A stretch of 64,000 nt of DNA from Paenibacillus agricola. Its GTDB lineage: Bacteria; Bacillota; Bacilli; Paenibacillales; NBRC-103111. Below, in pieces: positions 26,394 to 35,778 of the stretch (its first letter is position 1; each line of letters starts with the position of its first letter). Under the pieces are notes generated by a model that ran no database searches, was not told the origin of the DNA, and was given only the letters and a program-made list of their open reading frames with translations. The position numbers were made by a program, and so were the translations under genes. The stretch spans positions 31,783 through 95,782 of the forward strand of contig NZ_JAAOIW010000024.1 in the NCBI RefSeq assembly GCF_011440305.1, written 5' to 3'.

Positions 26394-27440
26394 ATGAAAA
26401 ACACGATGTTGGCTGCCGTACTCCATAAGCCGGAGGATATGCGGGTAGAAGAAGTGCTTGTTCCGGAAATCGGAGAGAATGAAATTTTGATCGCCGTCCA
26501 ACGCTGCGGCATATGCGGAACAGACCCTCATATTTACCGCGGACATTTTCCAGCTCCTACCCCTCTTATACAAGGGCATGAATTTTCGGGTGTAGTCGCC
26601 CGGATAGGAAGCGCCGTGAACACGGTTCAGGTAGGGGATCATGTTACCGCTGACATCAATATCAGCTGCGGCAAATGTTTCTACTGCCGTATGGGACAAA
26701 AGCTGTTTTGCGAGGAAATTACACAGATCGGTGTGCATATAAACGGAGCATTTGCGCAATATGTAAAGGTTCCTGAGTCTAACATCTACAAGCTGCCGGA
26801 AGACATGTCTTGGGAGGATGCAGCTTATATTGAGCCGCTAGCTTGTGTCATCCGTGGACAAGAGCGCGCCAATATTACAATGGGAAGCACTGTGGCCATT
26901 ATCGGAGCCGGACCGATGGGATTGGTTCATGCCCAGTTGGCTAGGCTCAACGGCGCAAGCAAGGTTATTATTACTGAGATGAATGCAGTTCGCATCGAGA
27001 AGGCGAAAAGCTTGGGTATTGACCATGTGATTGACGCCTCAGCCCAAGATCCGGTTAAAGCAGTCTTCGATTTGACGGAAGGCAGAGGAGCTGACTTTGT
27101 CATCGAGGCAGTAGGGGCGGTACCCACCTATCAGCAGGCCTTTCAAATGGTGCGCCGTGGAGGCGTTCTCGTTACTTACGGAGCGGCGCCTGCTAATGCG
27201 GTAATGGAAATCAAGCCCTTTGAAATTTACAGCAAGGAATTGACGATTGTAGGCTCCTATGCCGGTACGTATGATACTTGGCTGAAAGCGATCCATTTAA
27301 TCTCCAGTAAGCGGTTCAAACCCACTGACATTATTACGAAAACGATTCCGCTTCAGCAAGTTGAGGACGGCGTTCGGGAAGCGATGACGAATAAAGATAC
27401 GATTAAGATTATTGTAGACTGCACCACTGTAAATGAATAA
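26394..27440 (+). CDS. Zinc-dependent sugar-alcohol dehydrogenase family protein
   Basis: A 348-residue medium-chain dehydrogenase resembling sorbitol and threonine dehydrogenases. Catalytic zinc positions are C38, H62 and E63 (RCGICGTD, GHEF). The structural zinc site is intact at C92, C95, C98 and C106. The Rossmann motif GAGPMGLVHAQL starts near residue 168. It starts 15 bases after the epimerase with a strong site (AAGGAGG). It would oxidise a hydroxyl of a sugar or polyol with NAD. Confidence 0.88.
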   Translation: MKNTMLAAVLHKPEDMRVEEVLVPEIGENEILIAVQRCGICGTDPHIYRGHFPAPTPLIQGHEFSGVVARIGSAVNTVQVGDHVTADINISCGKCFYCRMGQKLFCEEITQIGVHINGAFAQYVKVPESNIYKLPEDMSWEDAAYIEPLACVIRGQERANITMGSTVAIIGAGPMGLVHAQLARLNGASKVIITEMNAVRIEKAKSLGIDHVIDASAQDPVKAVFDLTEGRGADFVIEAVGAVPTYQQAFQMVRRGGVLVTYGAAPANAVMEIKPFEIYSKELTIVGSYAGTYDTWLKAIHLISSKRFKPTDIITKTIPLQQVEDGVREAMTNKDTIKIIVDCTTVNE

Positions 27441-27456
27441 TAGGGGGAACTGGTAA

Positions 27457-28836
27457 ATGAAATCGAAATGGATGAAGTCATCCGCTGCAGTATTGCTAAG
27501 CAGCGCACTGCTGTTAAGCGCTTGCTCGACCGATAAAGGGGCCGCGCCTTCCGAACAAGGCAATACCTCCGGCGAAAAAGTGACATTGAACGGGGTGTTC
27601 CTTGGGGCAACATGGGGTCAGGCTACGCAGGAGCTGGCAAAAGAATATGAAAAAGAAACCGGCGTCAAGGTAAATATCGAGCTTGTCGGACGTGACGTTA
27701 TTTATCAGAAGATGGCTTTATCCATTGCCGGACAAGCTAACTACGATCTGTTTAATGCCGATTATAACTGGATCCCGGAATTTGCATCGACAGACAGCTT
27801 ATATCCGTTGGATGATTTGATCAAAAAGAACAATGTGGATACGTCCAAATATTTGCCGAGAGCTTTAGCCTTAACCCAATGGAATGGAAAAAATGGGTCA
27901 TTCGGCAACGGAGGGACGATCTATGGTCTCCCGCAAACGATTCATCCTCATGTACTCTGGTACCGTTCAGATTTGTTTAATAACGACAAGATAAAGCAGG
28001 AATTTAAAGCCGCTTATGGCTATGATCTCGTTCCGCCTAAGACGATGAAGCAGTTCCAAGACGCCGCCGCGTTTTTTAACGGAAAAGAAGTAAACGGCCA
28101 GAAAATGTACGGCTGGGCCGCACAAGGAAGCAAAGGCTTCGGTAACGTTCATACCTGGCTGTCTTTTATGTATTCCAACGGTGCCGATGTCATCAATTGG
28201 GATAAAATGACCTCTTCCTTATCAACGCCTGAAGCCATCGAGGCCACAAAGACTTGGGTGGATCTGTTGAAGTATTCCCCTCCGGGAATCAACGATTATA
28301 CCTTTGCCGAGGTTGCGTCGGACGCAGCACAGGGCAAGCTGGCAATGGCTTTACACTGGTCCTGGTCCGCATTTGAAGTAGATGATCCCAAGTCGTCAAA
28401 AACAGTCGGTAATTGGGATTTTGTCCAAGTGCCTGCGATGAAACAATCCGTACCGCATTTAGCGGGCTGGTCTATCGTAATGCCAAAGACAACGAAACAT
28501 CCCGATGAGGCCTTTAAATTTATGACCTGGCTCGAAAGCAAGCAAAATGATGTTCGTCAAGCTGCGATGGGCGGGGGAGACCCGGTTCGCGAGGAATCCT
28601 ATAGCGATCCGACTCTAACTAACGAGCTGATCCCAGGAACGAATGTCAAGAAATTCCGCCGTTACGAGGCCCTGAAGGAAGCTATGAAAACTACGAAAGC
28701 GCGTCCGTTCTTTCCGCAGGAGGAGAAATGGGAAAGCACAGTTTCCGAATATTTGAGCGCAGCACAGTTGAAGCAAATCACTGTAGAAGAAGCACTGAAG
28801 AAAGCCGACGAAGCAGTCAATAAAATGTTGAAATAA
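27457..28836 (+). CDS. Carbohydrate ABC importer, solute-binding lipoprotein
   Basis: A 459-residue family-1 extracellular binding protein. The lipobox is LLSA-C23. The domain shows the usual features: YEKETGVKVNIELVG near residue 60, and the YGLPQTIHPHVLWYRSDLF substrate-cleft segment near residue 155. It is tethered to the outer face of the membrane and feeds the two permeases that follow. It lies 16 bases after the dehydrogenase gene. Confidence 0.9.
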   Translation: MKSKWMKSSAAVLLSSALLLSACSTDKGAAPSEQGNTSGEKVTLNGVFLGATWGQATQELAKEYEKETGVKVNIELVGRDVIYQKMALSIAGQANYDLFNADYNWIPEFASTDSLYPLDDLIKKNNVDTSKYLPRALALTQWNGKNGSFGNGGTIYGLPQTIHPHVLWYRSDLFNNDKIKQEFKAAYGYDLVPPKTMKQFQDAAAFFNGKEVNGQKMYGWAAQGSKGFGNVHTWLSFMYSNGADVINWDKMTSSLSTPEAIEATKTWVDLLKYSPPGINDYTFAEVASDAAQGKLAMALHWSWSAFEVDDPKSSKTVGNWDFVQVPAMKQSVPHLAGWSIVMPKTTKHPDEAFKFMTWLESKQNDVRQAAMGGGDPVREESYSDPTLTNELIPGTNVKKFRRYEALKEAMKTTKARPFFPQEEKWESTVSEYLSAAQLKQITVEEALKKADEAVNKMLK

Positions 28837-28886
28837 ATGAGGCGAGGGGGAGATGATCCCCCTCAAATTCATTAGGGGAGTTGAAT

Positions 28887-29771
28887 ATGGACAGATTAAA
28901 GTTACACAGAAACGGGCCCTACCTTGTCATGATACCGGGATTGATTCTCCTCGCTTTATTTTCTATTTATCCGTTTTTATTTCTTTTGAAAATTAGCTTT
29001 CAGAAATACAGTCCCATTGGAAAAACCAAGCCGTTTATCGGCTTTGATAACTATATTCATTTATTTCAGGATCATAACTTCTGGAATGCAATTAAGGTAA
29101 CGGCTATATTCGTGCTAAGCACGGTTTCCTTGGAATTTATTATCGGTCTTGCATTGGCTGTAATTTTAAACCAGCTCCGCATTGGGGAACGGATTGTTCA
29201 ATCGCTCATTTTGATTCCCATTGCCATGGCGCCTACTGTTGTAGGTTTAATGTTCCGATTCATGATGAATGATCAGTACGGGGTGCTTAATTATTTTGCC
29301 GAAATTTTCGGGTTTTCAAGAACTGCCTGGTTGTCCAATCTGGATTTTGCTCTGCCTGCTCTCATTGCAACGGATATTTGGCAGTGGACGCCGTTTATGA
29401 TGATTATTTTGCTGGCAGGTTTAAAAGGGATATCGGATGAGCCGTACGAGGCGGCTAGAATAGACGGAGCATCAGCGTGGCAAACCTTCTGGTATGTTAC
29501 GATTCCGCAGCTGTCGAAGATCATTTATATCGCCTTATTACTCAGAACCATCGATTCTTTTAGAATCTATGACACCATTTATATGATGACCAAAGGCGGT
29601 CCTATTAATTCAACCTCAACCTTAAGCTGGATTGTTTATGATAAAGGCTTTAAGTTTCTGGAATTCGGTTATGGAGCGGCCATCTGTGTCGTTCTGCTTA
29701 TCGTCGTTGTAACTTTGTTAACGCTATTGCTGAAAAAAATCGATCTGTTTGAGGTGGAAAAGAAATCATGA
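28887..29771 (+). CDS. Carbohydrate ABC permease, MalF-type
   Basis: A 294-residue membrane protein with six predicted helices and the EAA loop YEAARIDGASAWQTFWYVTIP that contacts the ATPase. The ATG at 28887 is used because the ribosome site AGGGGAG lies 6 bases upstream; the TTG at 28881 is too close. It overlaps the second permease by four bases. Confidence 0.9.
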   Translation: MDRLKLHRNGPYLVMIPGLILLALFSIYPFLFLLKISFQKYSPIGKTKPFIGFDNYIHLFQDHNFWNAIKVTAIFVLSTVSLEFIIGLALAVILNQLRIGERIVQSLILIPIAMAPTVVGLMFRFMMNDQYGVLNYFAEIFGFSRTAWLSNLDFALPALIATDIWQWTPFMMIILLAGLKGISDEPYEAARIDGASAWQTFWYVTIPQLSKIIYIALLLRTIDSFRIYDTIYMMTKGGPINSTSTLSWIVYDKGFKFLEFGYGAAICVVLLIVVVTLLTLLLKKIDLFEVEKKS

Positions 29772-30598
29772 GCACTTCCAAACATAAGTCCGTCGTACTG
29801 CTACAGTTGTTTATAGTTGCGATTGCTATGCTTATTTTCGTTTTCCCTATTTTCTGGATGATCATGACTTCTCTAAAAAGTCAGAACGATGCTTTTACAG
29901 CGGTTCCCAAGTGGCTATTTACGGTAACCTTTGACAATTATAAAGTGGTATTAATAGATAGAAACTTTATGAAATATTTATTGAACAGCTTCTATATTTC
30001 CGCAGTATCTACCATATTTGCCGTGATGTTGGGATGCGGTGTCGCCTATCCGTTCGCCCGGTATAACTTGAAGGGCTCGAAGAACATTTTAACGTGGATT
30101 CTGACGCTTAGAATTGTGCCGCCTATCGTTTCAATTACGCCGATTTATTTACTTTTTTCGCAGTTGAATATGCTGGATACGTATACTTCTCTCATTTTGA
30201 TGTATACCTTTATGAACCTGCCTTTAGCTATTTGGCTCCTTTACGGATTCTTTAAGGATGTCCCGGGAGAAATTGAGGAGTCGGCGCTTGTAGACGGATG
30301 TAACCGTTTTACGGCTTTTTTCAGAGTGATTCTGCCAATCGTAGGGCCGGGACTTGTATCCGCAGGATTGCTTTCTTTCATCTTTGCTTGGAACGAATTT
30401 TTGTTTGCGAACATATTATCTGGTCCGAATGTGCGAACCGCACCGGTTGGACTTAACGAATATGCTACGCCAGTAAGTGTATTGTGGGGGCAAATAGCAG
30501 CAGCGGGCACCTTGATTATTGTGCCGATTGCAGTAATAACCATAGCGCTTCAGCGTAAAATGGTGCGCGGGCTTACTATGGGAGCAGTAAAAGGATAA
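29768..30598 (+). CDS. Carbohydrate ABC permease, MalG-type
   Basis: A 276-residue membrane protein with six predicted helices and the EAA-type loop IEESALVDGCNRFTAFFRV, in which the usual Ala-Ala pair is Ser-Ala. Translation is coupled to the preceding permease through ATGA. No ATPase gene accompanies the importer, so a shared ATPase such as MsmX is expected to power it. Confidence 0.9.
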   Translation: MSTSKHKSVVLLQLFIVAIAMLIFVFPIFWMIMTSLKSQNDAFTAVPKWLFTVTFDNYKVVLIDRNFMKYLLNSFYISAVSTIFAVMLGCGVAYPFARYNLKGSKNILTWILTLRIVPPIVSITPIYLLFSQLNMLDTYTSLILMYTFMNLPLAIWLLYGFFKDVPGEIEESALVDGCNRFTAFFRVILPIVGPGLVSAGLLSFIFAWNEFLFANILSGPNVRTAPVGLNEYATPVSVLWGQIAAAGTLIIVPIAVITIALQRKMVRGLTMGAVKG

Positions 30599-30617
30599 TA
30601 GCCCTGAGGAGGGATAA

Positions 30618-31472
30618 ATGATGTTCAAGTACAGTGTAACCCAATGGATTTTTGGTCATGAAGACATGGAAGTCAGCCTCCAGAGGCTTAAGAAGTTCGG
30701 TTATGACGGAGTGGAGCTTGCCGGAGAGCCCAAGAAGCTGGACATTGCTGCCATTCAGAAGCTCATGGACAAGTATGGGATGGGATGCACATCCATCTGC
30801 GGAATTTATAATGCGGAGCGCGACCTTTCTAGCCCGACGCCGGAAATAAGGCTTAATGCGGTTCAATATGTGAAGAATTGTGTAGATATGGCGGTCACGG
30901 TGGGCGCTTCTGTCGTCATCGTAGTTCCTACGCCAGTAGGAAAAAGCGGTCCAGATTCTAACCGAGAAGAGGAATGGAGCCTAGCGGTCGGCAGCTTAAA
31001 AGAAGCAGGAGCCTATGCGGATGCTAAAGGCATAAGTCTGGCGATTGAAGCGTTGAACCGGTTTGAAACGTATCTGGTCAATAATTTGGACACGGCTAAA
31101 AAGCTTGTCGAGGAAGTCAATGTGAATTGCGTAGGGATCATGGCTGATTTATTTCATATGAATATTGAGGAAAGAAATCATATGACCTCTCTTAGAAATA
31201 TAGCTCCGTATCTCCTGCATGTGCATATTGCGGATAATACCCGGGAAGCGGCAGGGCTTGGCCAGACTAATTTTGTTACGGTGATGCGTACCTTAATTGA
31301 AATTGGATATACTGGCGCCATCACTATGGAATTTATGCCGCGGGTATCGAATCCTTATTTGAGCGCGGAAACCAACGAATCAGGCTCGGTATATGATCAA
31401 TATACACGGCAGTCGATAGAGCATATTAAAGGAATCATGCAGTGCTTGGAGGGAAACCATGGACACCATTAA
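30618..31472 (+). CDS. Sugar phosphate isomerase/epimerase, TIM barrel (copy 2)
   Basis: A 284-residue paralogue of the protein at 25551-26378 with the same metal residues E144, D177, H203 and E238 and the shared segments ALNRFETYLVN and FHMNIEE. The start is one of two adjacent ATGs after GAGGAGG. The 3' end overlaps the next gene by 14 bases. Two epimerases in one operon suggest sequential inversion of two centres or action on two related substrates. Confidence 0.85.
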   Translation: MMFKYSVTQWIFGHEDMEVSLQRLKKFGYDGVELAGEPKKLDIAAIQKLMDKYGMGCTSICGIYNAERDLSSPTPEIRLNAVQYVKNCVDMAVTVGASVVIVVPTPVGKSGPDSNREEEWSLAVGSLKEAGAYADAKGISLAIEALNRFETYLVNNLDTAKKLVEEVNVNCVGIMADLFHMNIEERNHMTSLRNIAPYLLHVHIADNTREAAGLGQTNFVTVMRTLIEIGYTGAITMEFMPRVSNPYLSAETNESGSVYDQYTRQSIEHIKGIMQCLEGNHGHH

Positions 31473-32601
31473 AGTAGGGGTTGTGGGTACGGGATTCTCG
31501 GCTATGGCGCATATCGAGGCTCTGAGACGGATTCCTCTGGTTGAGGTAGTGGGAATTTCGGGAAGTTCATTTGATAAAGGTAATGAAATTGCCCGAAAGC
31601 TGAATATCCCGAAGGCTTACGTCTCCATTGACGAGCTTATTCAAGATCCCGACATACAAGCTGTTCATAATTGCACACCTAATTCACTGCACTTTGAAAT
31701 TAATAAGCAGGTACTACTGGCTGGAAAGCATCTGATGTCCGAAAAGCCGTTAGCCATTAACAGTGAGCAGTCCCGGGAGCTGGTTGAATTGGCAGAACAG
31801 GCGGACGTTATTAGCGGGGTGTGCTTTAACTATAGGCACTATCCCATGGTTTCTCAAGTGAAAGAAATGCTGGAGACGGGAAAAGAAGGCAGAATCAATC
31901 TGGTATACGGAGGATATTTGCAGGATTGGCTTCTGCTGGATACGGATTACAGCTGGAGATTAGATCCACAGAAAAACGGTTCGTCACGTGCTGTCGCCGA
32001 TATCGGGTCTCATTGGTGCGATACCGTACAGTATGTCTTGAACAAGAAAATAACAGAGGTACTTGCTGATCTTAAAATTATTCACCCTGTAAGAAAGAAG
32101 CCGAAAGGTCAAATGACCACGTTTACGAGCAGCGATGATGTAGAAAGAGAAGAAATAGAAATTACAACCGAAGATTACGGTACCGTCTTGGTCCACTTTG
32201 AAGACGGCATTCAGGGCGTATTCACTGTCTCCCAGGTCTCGGCCGGCAGAAAAAATCATTTGTATTTTGAAATTGCTACGGATCATTCCTCCTTTAATTG
32301 GGACCAGGAAAAGCCGAACCAGCTTTGGGTAGGTAAAAGAGCGCAGTCCAACGAAGTGATGCTGCGCGATCCGGACTTGCTATTGCCTAATGCAGCGTCA
32401 TTAACCCACTATCCAGGCGGTCACCATGAGGGCTGGCCGGACGGACTTAAAAATTTGTTTTATGATTTCTATCAAAAAGCGGCAGATCGCCAATATAAAA
32501 GCTCATTTGCCACATTATCCGACGGGCACCGAAACATGCTGCTTGTAGAAGCTATATTAAAAAGCCATCAAGAAAAAAGATGGGTCCAAATGGAGTGTTA
32601 A
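31459..32601 (+). CDS. Gfo/Idh/MocA family oxidoreductase
   Basis: A 380-residue NAD(P)-dependent sugar dehydrogenase. The Rossmann start is VGVVGTGFSAMAHIEAL and the catalytic motif is E95-K96-P97 (SEKPLA). The C-terminal alpha/beta domain contains DIGSHWCDTVQYV, where the histidine is usually catalytic. It overlaps the preceding epimerase and is the last gene of the operon. It would oxidise or reduce a sugar C-OH in the same pathway as the zinc dehydrogenase and the epimerases. Confidence 0.9.
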   Translation: MDTIKVGVVGTGFSAMAHIEALRRIPLVEVVGISGSSFDKGNEIARKLNIPKAYVSIDELIQDPDIQAVHNCTPNSLHFEINKQVLLAGKHLMSEKPLAINSEQSRELVELAEQADVISGVCFNYRHYPMVSQVKEMLETGKEGRINLVYGGYLQDWLLLDTDYSWRLDPQKNGSSRAVADIGSHWCDTVQYVLNKKITEVLADLKIIHPVRKKPKGQMTTFTSSDDVEREEIEITTEDYGTVLVHFEDGIQGVFTVSQVSAGRKNHLYFEIATDHSSFNWDQEKPNQLWVGKRAQSNEVMLRDPDLLLPNAASLTHYPGGHHEGWPDGLKNLFYDFYQKAADRQYKSSFATLSDGHRNMLLVEAILKSHQEKRWVQMEC

Positions 32602-32763
32602 CGAAAGTTGAAATTATGGACTTACTTTCCTGGGTTATGGTGCAAAAATTAAATAAAAAAGCCAATCAAATTGTAGATTGTGGTATTATCCCCTTTAAGT
32701 AGACACTCAAAAAAACCGTCATGTTATCATGGAGGTTCGAGAGACACTTGGAGGGGATATTTT

Positions 32764-33105
32764 ATGGCTAAAAAAGGACAAACATTCCAAACGTATACAG
32801 AAGAATTCAAATTAAGGGTGGTTAGAGCGTATTTAGAGGGTTCTTCAAGTTATAAGGTGGTAGCCGAACAAGCAGGGATTCGTCATTGTTCACAACTGAA
32901 GGTGTGGGTGAAGAAGTGGCAAAACGGGGATTCGTTCGATGCGCGTAAAAGTGAGATGAACCCACTGAAAGGTCGCCCTCGCACGTCCTTTGCAAGCATT
33001 GAGGAAGAAAGAGACTACTTGAAGGCACAGGTGGACTACTTAAAAAAGCGGTATCCAAATCTAATAAAGGAGAAGCCCCCAGTCAGCGGGTTAACTACGA
33101 AATAA
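32764..33105 (+). CDS. IS3-family OrfA
   Basis: A 113-residue helix-turn-helix protein (TYTEEFKLRVVRAYLEGSSS) with a C-terminal leucine-zipper-like stretch, the usual first frame of IS3-family transposases. The ATG at 32764 follows GGAGGGG. OrfA normally forms OrfAB by programmed frameshift into orfB, but orfB is broken here. Confidence 0.8.
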   Translation: MAKKGQTFQTYTEEFKLRVVRAYLEGSSSYKVVAEQAGIRHCSQLKVWVKKWQNGDSFDARKSEMNPLKGRPRTSFASIEEERDYLKAQVDYLKKRYPNLIKEKPPVSGLTTK

Positions 33106-33626
33106 TTGAGGAGCTACGCCAACTACACGGCATTACATGCCTGTTAACCATAGCGGGGATACCACGGGCCAGCTAAATGGCGAGCCACACAGCCTCAGCG
33201 CAACGCGAGGCAAGACAGGGATCACGTGATCAAAGAACACATGATGGCCATCCATTTTGCACATCCTGAGTTCGGTTACCTTCGCATGACGAATGCCTTG
33301 TGGGAGGCAGGCTACAACGTGAATCACAAGAAAGTCTGGCGGATCATGAGAGAGTTATCGATCCAATCCGTCATTCGAAAGAAGCGAAAGCAGTCTAATT
33401 ACACGCCCTCTGTTGTGTATCCGAATCGCTTAAAACGCAAATTCCATGCTACAGCGCCCCAACAAAAAATGGTCACCGATATTACCTATATTTCCGACGG
33501 AACCAACTTTCATTACTTATCAGTTATTCAAGATATATTCAATAACGAGATTGCAACTACCACCGCTTTCAATTCAAATTGAAACAACGCGCACCGATTG
33601 AATATCGATGCGCGCTGGCAGCTTAG
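33084..33626 (+). pseudogene. IS3-family orfB, frameshifted and internally deleted
   Basis: The N-terminal part (VNYEIIEELRQLHG) runs to a stop near 33174; the frame resumes as QPQRNARQDRDHVIKEH and continues through MVTDITYISDG, the first part of the rve integrase core. The sequence then jumps, near 33560, to FKLKQRAPIEYRCALAA, the C-terminal end of OrfB in another frame. The middle of the DDE domain, including later catalytic residues, is gone. Confidence 0.8.
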
Positions 33627-33668
33627 CTTTTTTCATCTGTCTACTTGACAGGGGTATGACCATTGTCT

Positions 33669-33935
33669 ATGTCAATAACCTAAATATTTTGTTGATCCAT
33701 TCAATAGCAGTAAGGACAGACGAAGTTTCGACCAGCCCTTTCCTAATCATATGCATAGCCTCGATTCCCTTTAACGTCTGCTCTTCGGTTTGGAACGTTT
33801 TGAAACCAAGCATTGGTGATTTTCTTTATGAACCGATGATCTTGCTCCACAATAATGTTCAGATACTTAGTCTGTCTAATACTGGTTTCCTTTGGTATGA
33901 ATTTCTCACTCTTTAATTCTTGTAATCATATTGTA
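33669..33935 (-). pseudogene. IS6-family transposase C-terminal remnant
   Basis: On the minus strand the frame reads KYLNIIVEQDHRFIKK, then after a frameshift MLGFKTFQTEEQTLKGIEAM, MHMIRKGLVETS and INKIFRLLT. This is the end of an IS6/IS240-type DDE transposase. The IS3-family element was inserted immediately beside its stop codon. Confidence 0.7.
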
Positions 33936-34350
33936 AAAAACGGAAATGTTTATATAGGCGGATGGGTGCAGTCAATCCAATTATGGTTCCACTTAATTTA
34001 ATAGAATTAGGACAAGCAGGAAAGTCCATCCTCGTAAACGATCATTTCGAACTCTAAAGCTTGAACCAAGCACCAACAACCTGGTAGGCAAGAAAAACGA
34101 ATATGTGCAGGTAAGCGAACAATCTGTAATTTTGTGTAAATGGTTTTTACCGACAAACGTTCATCCAGAGGCTTTACATGGAGGGGGGCATGATAGGCTA
34201 GACTGCCTTAGCGATATGAGTTTACGAGCTATCGCCCAATCGCAAGGAATAGGCTCCATGTCAAGCGGGCTCTCAAGTCATGCCTCATGCAGATAGTTCC
34301 GCTTGCAACCGGTCTCCAAAATGGATGGCAAGCTGTGATATACATTTTTA
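33936..34350. other. Stretch without recognised gene
   Basis: Only short open frames with no family resemblance and no convincing ribosome sites. It lies between two transposase remnants. Confidence 0.4.
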
Positions 34351-34475
34351 CCAACTACGTAACGGCATCGTCCATTTCCTGGATGCCTCCATGGTGGCAA
34401 GATAGATAATCTTCCGCAAGGCATCATCCGATGGTAAGCCGCGTTTTTGTTTGGGTAACTTTTCGAAGCTAGCGA
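34351..34475 (-). pseudogene. IS256-family transposase C-terminal fragment
   Basis: The minus strand reads RKVTQTKTRL and, after a frameshift, DALRKIIYLATMEASRKWTM. This matches the end of Mutator/IS256-type transposases (RKVTKTK... then LRKMLYLA...KKWT). Only about 40 codons survive. Confidence 0.55.
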
Positions 34476-34505
34476 TGGTAGCCTTCGATAATATTTGAGG
34501 AAGAA

Positions 34506-35280
34506 ATGAGTAAGATCACTAAAGAAAAAATCAATGCTACCATAAAGTTTACTTCTATTGACTCGGCTGCATGGGACCAACAAGCTACTCTCATGCTCGC
34601 TGGAAACGAAAAGGTAGACTTGATCTATACAAAATCAGCAACATATAGTTCACAGGTTGCAAGAGGACAATTACTTCCCCTTGATGATTTAAAAAAGAAA
34701 TTTGGACCGGACATTCTAAAGTCTATCGAACCAGAAATCCTTTCAGCTTCGAAAATTAAAGGTCAAACATTTGGCGTATCGAGCTTCAGGGATTTCGCAT
34801 CATTTGCTGGTATTGTGTTGCGTACAGATCTTCTGGAAAAATATAAGATTATGTAAGTAAGATTAAAACCATGAATGACATGGATCCCGTTTTAAAATAG
34901 TTAAGGAAAACGAGCCGAACCTTACACTTGTCTGTCCGCAGGTCGGCGGAACTTCGACCCTGGATTTGCAATTGAATGCGTCAGTAGATACGTTAGTTGA
35001 GGGATTGGGTGTGCTTACTAGTGTGGATGAACTTAAGGTGGCCAATTTATATGAATCTACTCAGTATGCAGACCTTCTAAAAACGGTAGGAAGATGGTAT
35101 CTGCAGGATATATTTCCAAAGATGCCTCCACAAGCAAGGAAGGTGGATACGACTATATCAAGGCGAATAAAGGGTTCGCTGCCATGATCTAAAGGTAAGC
35201 CTGGTAATGATGTTGTGATAAGCCAGCTGACAGGAAAACCTATGACTATGATCCAATTTACTCCAACCTTATCCTGGTTT
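34506..35280 (+). pseudogene. Solute-binding lipoprotein (LipO-type), multiply frameshifted
   Basis: The first frame encodes an internal piece of a family-1 binding protein (DQQATLMLAGNEKVDLIYT, GQLLPLDDL, FGVSSFRDFAS). After a frameshift near 34895 the frame LQLNASVDTLVEGLGVL and LKVANLYESTQYADLLKTV continues, and after another near 35100 it reads AGYISKDASTSKEGGYDYIK. The signal peptide and the end are lost. It is a relic of a further sugar importer. Confidence 0.7.
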
Positions 35281-35564
35281 TCACATGCTCTTCTCTGCCA
35301 TTTCCCCTGCTCTTACGTCAATCTTTTACTGGTTTAGCGTGATGAAGAGTGAGGATAGAAAAGTGGGGAAAGCCTTGTGGGGCGGGGAGTCGCGTGGGTG
35401 GGTGAGTGGCAAACTTTAAGACAAATTGACACCACCAGCGTTTTTTGTGCGAACAAATATTTGCTGACAAGATGTTGTCGCTGACTCTTTTATGTTAATA
35501 GAGATGCTTACTGGTAAAATAAACACATACCATCAAAGTGTGTCGAATATTCCGAAAAAATTTG
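35281..35564. other. Stretch without recognised gene
   Basis: Nothing coding is seen in the 280 bases between the binding-protein relic and the riboswitch promoter. Confidence 0.5.
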
Positions 35565-35593
35565 TTGTAATGTTTGCGTTTTGCAAATATAAT
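35565..35593 (+). promoter_or_regulatory. Sigma-A promoter of the c-di-GMP locus
   Basis: TTGTAA at 35565-35570 and TATAAT at 35588-35593 are separated by 17 bases. Transcription would start near 35600, immediately before the riboswitch aptamer. Confidence 0.7.
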
Positions 35594-35623
35594 AAAAGCT
35601 AACATTAACTACATAATGCTCAA

Positions 35624-35712
35624 ATCGAAACGGCAAACCTATTGAAAAGTAGGGACGCAAAACTATGGACCTACGGAAGAAAATTCTATGGTCGCCAAGT
35701 TACCGAAGGTGA
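35624..35712 (+). promoter_or_regulatory. Cyclic-di-GMP-I (GEMM) riboswitch aptamer
   Basis: The conserved GEMM-I elements appear in order: GGCAAACC, GAAAAGUAGGGACGCAAAA, a variable hairpin, and GGUCGCCAAGUUACCGA. GACGCAAA and the GUUACCGA tail are the hallmarks of the ligand pocket and tetraloop-receptor contact. It lies between a strong promoter and an intrinsic terminator in the leader of genes for c-di-GMP turnover. Ligand identity follows from the motif class. Confidence 0.88.
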
Positions 35713-35723
35713 GGTTAACCTCT

Positions 35724-35757
35724 AAAAACATCACTCATCAAGGATGTTTTTTGTTTT
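35724..35757 (+). terminator. Riboswitch expression-platform terminator
   Basis: AAAAACATC pairs with GATGTTTTT and is followed by TGTTTTT. A short palindrome GAGGTTAACCTC at 35711-35722 bridges aptamer and terminator and could take part in switching. Whether c-di-GMP turns the operon on or off cannot be told by inspection. Confidence 0.8.
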
Positions 35758-35778
35758 TATATTTGGAGGGACACAAAT

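Larger units (their letters stand above)
32681..33662 (+). mobile_element. IS3-family element, internally deleted
   Basis: A 982-bp element with 25-bp imperfect inverted repeats (outer TGGT, shared inner AAGTAGACA) and a 3-bp target duplication TTG at 32678-32680 and 33663-33665. It carries an intact orfA and an orfB with a frameshift and an internal deletion. Both ends survive, so it could still be moved by a relative's transposase. Confidence 0.8.

Noticed and set aside
33608..33916. 102-codon plus-strand open frame as a gene
   Set aside because: It is antisense to the IS6-family transposase remnant, which gives clear family motifs on the minus strand.
34105..34296. 63-codon open frame as a gene
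   Set aside because: No ribosome site, no family resemblance, and it sits among transposase remnants.
35440..35475. GCGAACAAATATTTGC as a LexA box
   Set aside because: It lacks the second conserved half (GTTC) of the Bacillus SOS box.
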